From Haemophilus parainfluenzae ATCC 33392 (GTDB lineage: Bacteria; Pseudomonadota; Gammaproteobacteria; Enterobacterales; Pasteurellaceae), in the NCBI RefSeq assembly GCF_031191205.1, contig NZ_CP133470.1, positions 255,501 through 319,500 of the forward strand: a stretch of DNA of 64,000 bases, in the 5' to 3' direction. Of the stretch, positions 60,509 through 64,000 are shown in pieces. The translations under genes were made by a program, and so were the position numbers. Below the pieces are notes generated by a model. It was not told the origin of the DNA, ran no database searches, and was given only the letters and a program-made list of their open reading frames with translations. How positions within the stretch are numbered: position 1 is the first letter of the stretch; the number at the start of each line of letters is the position of its first letter.

Positions 60509-63322
60509 TTACTCTGCTTTTGCTTGTGTCGCTTCAGAATAAATATGGCTAATTGCACTATGATGGCCTGCGGCGCCTTTACCGTTAAAGTAATAGCGAG
60601 ACTCCGTCCATTCTACAATTGGGAATGGTTTAGACACTTCATTTGGTGCTTTAGCTAATGTCATCGCTGCTTTAGTGTGTTGTACCGCTGAAATGGTACC
60701 TGCACGACCAGTGAACACATAAGAGCGAACAAACTCTGTTTTCTCTTGTGGTTCAACTTCAGCTGTTTCGACTTGAACAACAGGCTCTGATTTATGATGC
60801 AAGCGTTCTAATGATTCTTGCACTTTCTGTTGCACAGCCTCATTTGCCGGTTGAGTAATAAAATCTAAAGCTGGTTGAGTTTTTACCGGTTGTTCTTCCA
60901 CTACAATACCCGTTGCTGGCGTGATTACACCTTTTTTCGTTTTTTCTTGCTCAAGCAATTCATCCACAGATAAGAAATTGCTTTCTTTCGCTGCATTCAC
61001 AACAGAATAATCGACACAAACTTTACCGCTTGCTAATTCAGGTGAAGCAACTGCCGCAAATAATGGCATTGGTGACTTCACTTCATTACGACGACGGCGT
61101 TGATTATTCGATGTACGTAAATGACGTGGAGTACGACGCTGACGTTCTTGACGTGGTTTATCTTCAGCATTATCAGCAACATTGTTTTCAACCACTTCAT
61201 TTTGAACAGTCTCAACAACGGGTACTTCAACCGCTTCAATAACATTCTCGTTTACATCAGTTGCATTGTCATCAATACGAACACGTTTACGTAAATCACG
61301 ACGTTGACGACGCTCTGCTACCGGTTTCTCTGCTTTTTCTTCTTGACGATTATCATCAGAAACATTAGCAAAATTAACCGCACTTTCAGATGTCACTTCT
61401 TCATTCGCGTTACGACGATTGCGACGATTATTCACACGCTCGCGAGTTGGACGCGCATTTTCTTCATCTGTATTTTTCGCATTATCGTTGTTTTCGTTAT
61501 TGCGAGAACGACGATTATTACGACGATCTTGATTACGACGATTATTACGGTTGTTGTTACGATTGTTGCGGTTGTTTTGGTTTTTCTCTTCTTCTTTTGG
61601 TTCAGAAGCAAATAAACCTTTAATTGCGGCAACAATTTTTGCAAACAATGACGGTTCTTCTGATTTACGCTCAACTGGTGCTGGTGCAGCCGTTGGGATC
61701 GATAGAGATACCGCGGCACTTTCCATCACTTGCTCAGAGGTTACTGCTGCAGTTTCGATATTGCGAGAAACAAGAGACTCTTCTGGTACAAATGTATCGT
61801 CTTGTGCATCATGGAATTTGGTTAAGTTATAGCTTAATTCATTTAGCTCTTCACCTTCACGAACACGGAATACGCTGAAATGTGGCGTTTCCATTGCTTC
61901 ATTTGGCACCACGATAATATCTACATCATGACGTTTTTCGATGCTATGAACGGCTTTACGTTTTTCGTTAAGTAAGTAAGACGCAATTTGTACAGGCACG
62001 ATAGTGTGTACTTGTTTGGTATTTTCTTTTAACGCTTCTTCTTCGATTAAACGTAAGATTGAAAGTGATAAGCTTTCGTTATCACGCACTTTACCTGTAC
62101 CTTGACAGCGTGGGCAAACATGGTGCGAAGACTCACCTAATGATGGGCTTAAACGCTGACGTGACATTTCCAACAAGCCGAAGCGAGAAATACGGCTGAT
62201 TTGAATACGTGCACGGTCTTGACGCACGGCATCACGGATACGGTTTTCTACTTCACGCTGGTGACGAACAGGTGTCATATCAATGAAATCGATAACCACT
62301 AACCCACCTAAGTCACGTAAACGTAATTGACGAGCAATTTCATCTGCGGCTTCAAGGTTGGTATTTAATGCGGTTTCTTCAATGTCACCACCACGAGTTG
62401 AACGCGCCGAGTTGATATCGATCGCCGTTAACGCTTCTGTTACATCAATGACAATCGAACCACCAGAAGGTAAACGCACTTCACGTTGGAAGGCTGATTC
62501 AATTTGTGACTCAATTTGATAGTGGCTAAATAGTGGCACTTCTCCTTGATACAGTTTCACACGATTGATGAAATCTGGACGCACAAGTTTGATGTGTGCT
62601 TTTGCTTTTTCAAATACTTTCGGGCTATCAATTAAGATCTCACCGATATCACGACGCAAGTAATCACGGATCGCACGAACGATCACATCACTTTCTTGGT
62701 GAATTAAAAACGGAGCTGGACGGCTTTGTGAAGCTTGCTTAATTGCTTCCCAATGATGTAAAAGTACTTTTAAGTCCCACTGTAATTCTTCTGGTGATTT
62801 ACCTACACCCGCTGTACGCACGATAAGACCAACGCCTTCCGGTACATCTAAAGAACTCAATGCTTCTTTTAATTCGATACGTTCATCGCCTTCAATACGG
62901 CGAGAAATACCACCTGCACGCGGATTGTTTGGCATAATCACCAAATAACTACCGGCAAGGGAAACAAAAGTAGTTAAGGCTGCGCCTTTATTGCCGCGTT
63001 CTTCCTTGTTCACCTGAACGATCACTTCTTGGCCTTCGGTCAAAATATCACGGATATTTGGACGACCTTGAAACACATAATCAGCAGGGAAATACTCGCG
63101 GGCAATTTCTTTTAAAGGAAGGAAGCCATGGCGCTCTGCACCATAATCCACAAAGGCTGCTTCTAAACTCGGCTCTACGCGAGTGATTTTCCCTTTGTAA
63201 ATATTGGCTTTTTTCTGTTCATGACCAGGACTTTCAATATCCAAGTCGAATAAACGCTGGCCATCGACCAACGCAACGCGCAACTCTTCTTTTTGAGTCG
63301 CATTGATTAACATTCTTTTCAT
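60509..63322 (-). CDS. rne: Ribonuclease E
   Basis: Main endoribonuclease for mRNA decay and RNA processing, on the inner membrane. It has 937 residues from [21 protein letters not shown]1 domain at about 35-125 ([24 protein letters not shown] in pattern), catalytic DNase-I-like domain with [18 protein letters not shown], and the Zn-link CPRCQGTGK near 404. The C-terminal half is disordered and rich in Arg/Asn (about 590-660, [12 protein letters not shown]), the RNA and degradosome region; it is shorter than in E. coli (1061). Confidence 0.97.
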   Translation of the reverse strand: MKRMLINATQKEELRVALVDGQRLFDLDIESPGHEQKKANIYKGKITRVEPSLEAAFVDYGAERHGFLPLKEIAREYFPADYVFQGRPNIRDILTEGQEVIVQVNKEERGNKGAALTTFVSLAGSYLVIMPNNPRAGGISRRIEGDERIELKEALSSLDVPEGVGLIVRTAGVGKSPEELQWDLKVLLHHWEAIKQASQSRPAPFLIHQESDVIVRAIRDYLRRDIGEILIDSPKVFEKAKAHIKLVRPDFINRVKLYQGEVPLFSHYQIESQIESAFQREVRLPSGGSIVIDVTEALTAIDINSARSTRGGDIEETALNTNLEAADEIARQLRLRDLGGLVVIDFIDMTPVRHQREVENRIRDAVRQDRARIQISRISRFGLLEMSRQRLSPSLGESSHHVCPRCQGTGKVRDNESLSLSILRLIEEEALKENTKQVHTIVPVQIASYLLNEKRKAVHSIEKRHDVDIIVVPNEAMETPHFSVFRVREGEELNELSYNLTKFHDAQDDTFVPEESLVSRNIETAAVTSEQVMESAAVSLSIPTAAPAPVERKSEEPSLFAKIVAAIKGLFASEPKEEEKNQNNRNNRNNNRNNRRNQDRRNNRRSRNNENNDNAKNTDEENARPTRERVNNRRNRRNANEEVTSESAVNFANVSDDNRQEEKAEKPVAERRQRRDLRKRVRIDDNATDVNENVIEAVEVPVVETVQNEVVENNVADNAEDKPRQERQRRTPRHLRTSNNQRRRRNEVKSPMPLFAAVASPELASGKVCVDYSVVNAAKESNFLSVDELLEQEKTKKGVITPATGIVVEEQPVKTQPALDFITQPANEAVQQKVQESLERLHHKSEPVVQVETAEVEPQEKTEFVRSYVFTGRAGTISAVQHTKAAMTLAKAPNEVSKPFPIVEWTESRYYFNGKGAAGHHSAISHIYSEATQAKAE

Positions 63323-63749
63323 TGTCAATTTCTCGTTTTGAATTATCTAAAACACCTTGAAAATTAACCGCACTTTACAGATTTACTGACCTTAGCCATC
63401 GACCTCGTGTTTCTCGCGAACAGTCAATCTCACGACTGTGTGTTGCTGGGTGCATTGATAGCATACTCAATTGTTATCTAAGACAATTTTCGTAAAACAA
63501 TGCGATGTGTTAATTACGCATTGCAAGGAAGCGTCAACCTTCAAGAAAAACATGTTGATTATCAATGTCTTATGCCATTTGCCGCATTGAGTTTTGACCA
63601 ACATACAAAATTACTTTCTAAATGCCAAATTTGAGGCGCAGAAAGACGCTCTATTATCCACATTCAGGGCTAAATTAGCAAGGCATTCTTGCTATTATCA
63701 CCAGGGATATTGTGATATGATTCAGCCCAATTTTTAAAGGATAGATTCA
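63323..63749. other. Intergenic region between rne and rluC
   Basis: A 427-bp divergent control region. It holds one uptake word (accgcactt at 63367-63375) and imperfect stems such as cgacctcgtg...ctcgcgaac near 63400-63420 that would be in the rne 5' leader. Long leaders of rne are known to mediate autoregulation; here this is inference. No ORF of note. Confidence 0.55.
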
Positions 63750-64000
63750 ATGACTGAAAAACAAGAAAAAATCATCAATCAATCCGTCAAAATGCTCACG
63801 ATTTCTGAGGATGAAGCAGGACAACGCATTGATAATTATTTATTGGCAAAATTAAAAGGTGTGCCAAAAAGTTTGATTTATCGCATTCTACGTAAAGGCG
63901 AAGTGCGTGTGAACAAAGGGCGAATCAAACCTGAATATAAATTGCAAAATGGTGATGTGGTGCGTGTGCCACCTGTTCGTGTTTCTGAAAAAAATACTGC
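63750..64000 (+). CDS. rluC: 23S rRNA pseudouridine synthase RluC (partial)
   Basis: Makes pseudouridines in 23S rRNA. Only the first 83 residues are in the window. The start [16 protein letters not shown] is followed by an S4 RNA-binding domain ([35 protein letters not shown] in pattern). Divergent from rne, as in E. coli. The catalytic domain lies outside the window; RluD or TruA-like relatives are less likely given the context. Confidence 0.88.
   Translation, partial: MTEKQEKIINQSVKMLTISEDEAGQRIDNYLLAKLKGVPKSLIYRILRKGEVRVNKGRIKPEYKLQNGDVVRVPPVRVSEKNT

Noticed and set aside
61390..61623. Plus-strand ORFs rich in Tyr, Asp and Ile opposite the rne C-terminal region
   Set aside because: They come from the Arg/Asn-rich codons of the RNase E tail read in reverse.

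Overview
The window is chromosomal DNA of a Pasteurellaceae bacterium, most likely a Haemophilus close to H. parainfluenzae (inference). The main sign is the 9-base DNA uptake word AAGTGCGGT/ACCGCACTT, which recurs throughout, often as inverted pairs that form terminators. P6-type Pal, the MlaFEDCB-IbaG-MurA order and the isc cluster agree with this. The base composition is AT-rich. No rRNA or CRISPR array is present.

Layout. 1-4.3 kb: threonine operon thrLABC on the minus strand, with a leader peptide and attenuator. 4.4-5.1 kb: PLP homeostasis protein. 5.2-9.8 kb: murA, ibaG and the Mla phospholipid transport operon. 9.9-12.4 kb: lnt and corC. 12.5-20.9 kb: a galactose regulon, with galT, galK (broken by an in-frame stop) and galM on one strand, and a galR/galS-type repressor and mglBAC on the other; CRP and GalR-type operators lie in both control regions. 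20.9-21.6 kb: a methyltransferase. 21.6-27.9 kb: the isc iron-sulphur cluster operon with a DUF2625 gene inserted between hscB and hscA. 28-29.1 kb: trmJ and three tRNA-Lys genes. 29.3-34 kb: tol-pal. 34-37.2 kb: cydABX-ybgE. 37.6-42 kb: a small exported protein, ruvCAB, a lipoprotein, yebC and nudB. 42.1-47.2 kb: an Nramp-related transporter, a frameshifted DUF6602-like gene, aspS and cmoA. 47.3-55 kb: a large membrane protein, an organophosphate antiporter, gloA, rnt, a histidine-type leader and attenuator controlling an NhaC-like transporter, and priC.

55.1-60.35 kb: a compact integrative element in a tRNA-Ser(UGA) gene. It has a displaced tRNA 3' half at its left end, matching 19-bp direct repeats about 120 bp inside each end (probable integrase arm sites), a tyrosine integrase next to the tRNA, several small genes and, as its largest gene, an intact YadA-type trimeric autotransporter adhesin. 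No replication or packaging gene is recognisable. This is the most unusual part of the window. 60.5-64 kb: rne and the start of rluC.

Three regulatory circuits can be read directly: threonine/isoleucine attenuation of thrABC, histidine attenuation of a transporter (rather than a biosynthetic operon), and CRP plus GalR/GalS control of gal and mgl. Two genes are broken: galK by a nonsense codon and the DUF6602-like gene by an 8-bp tandem duplication.
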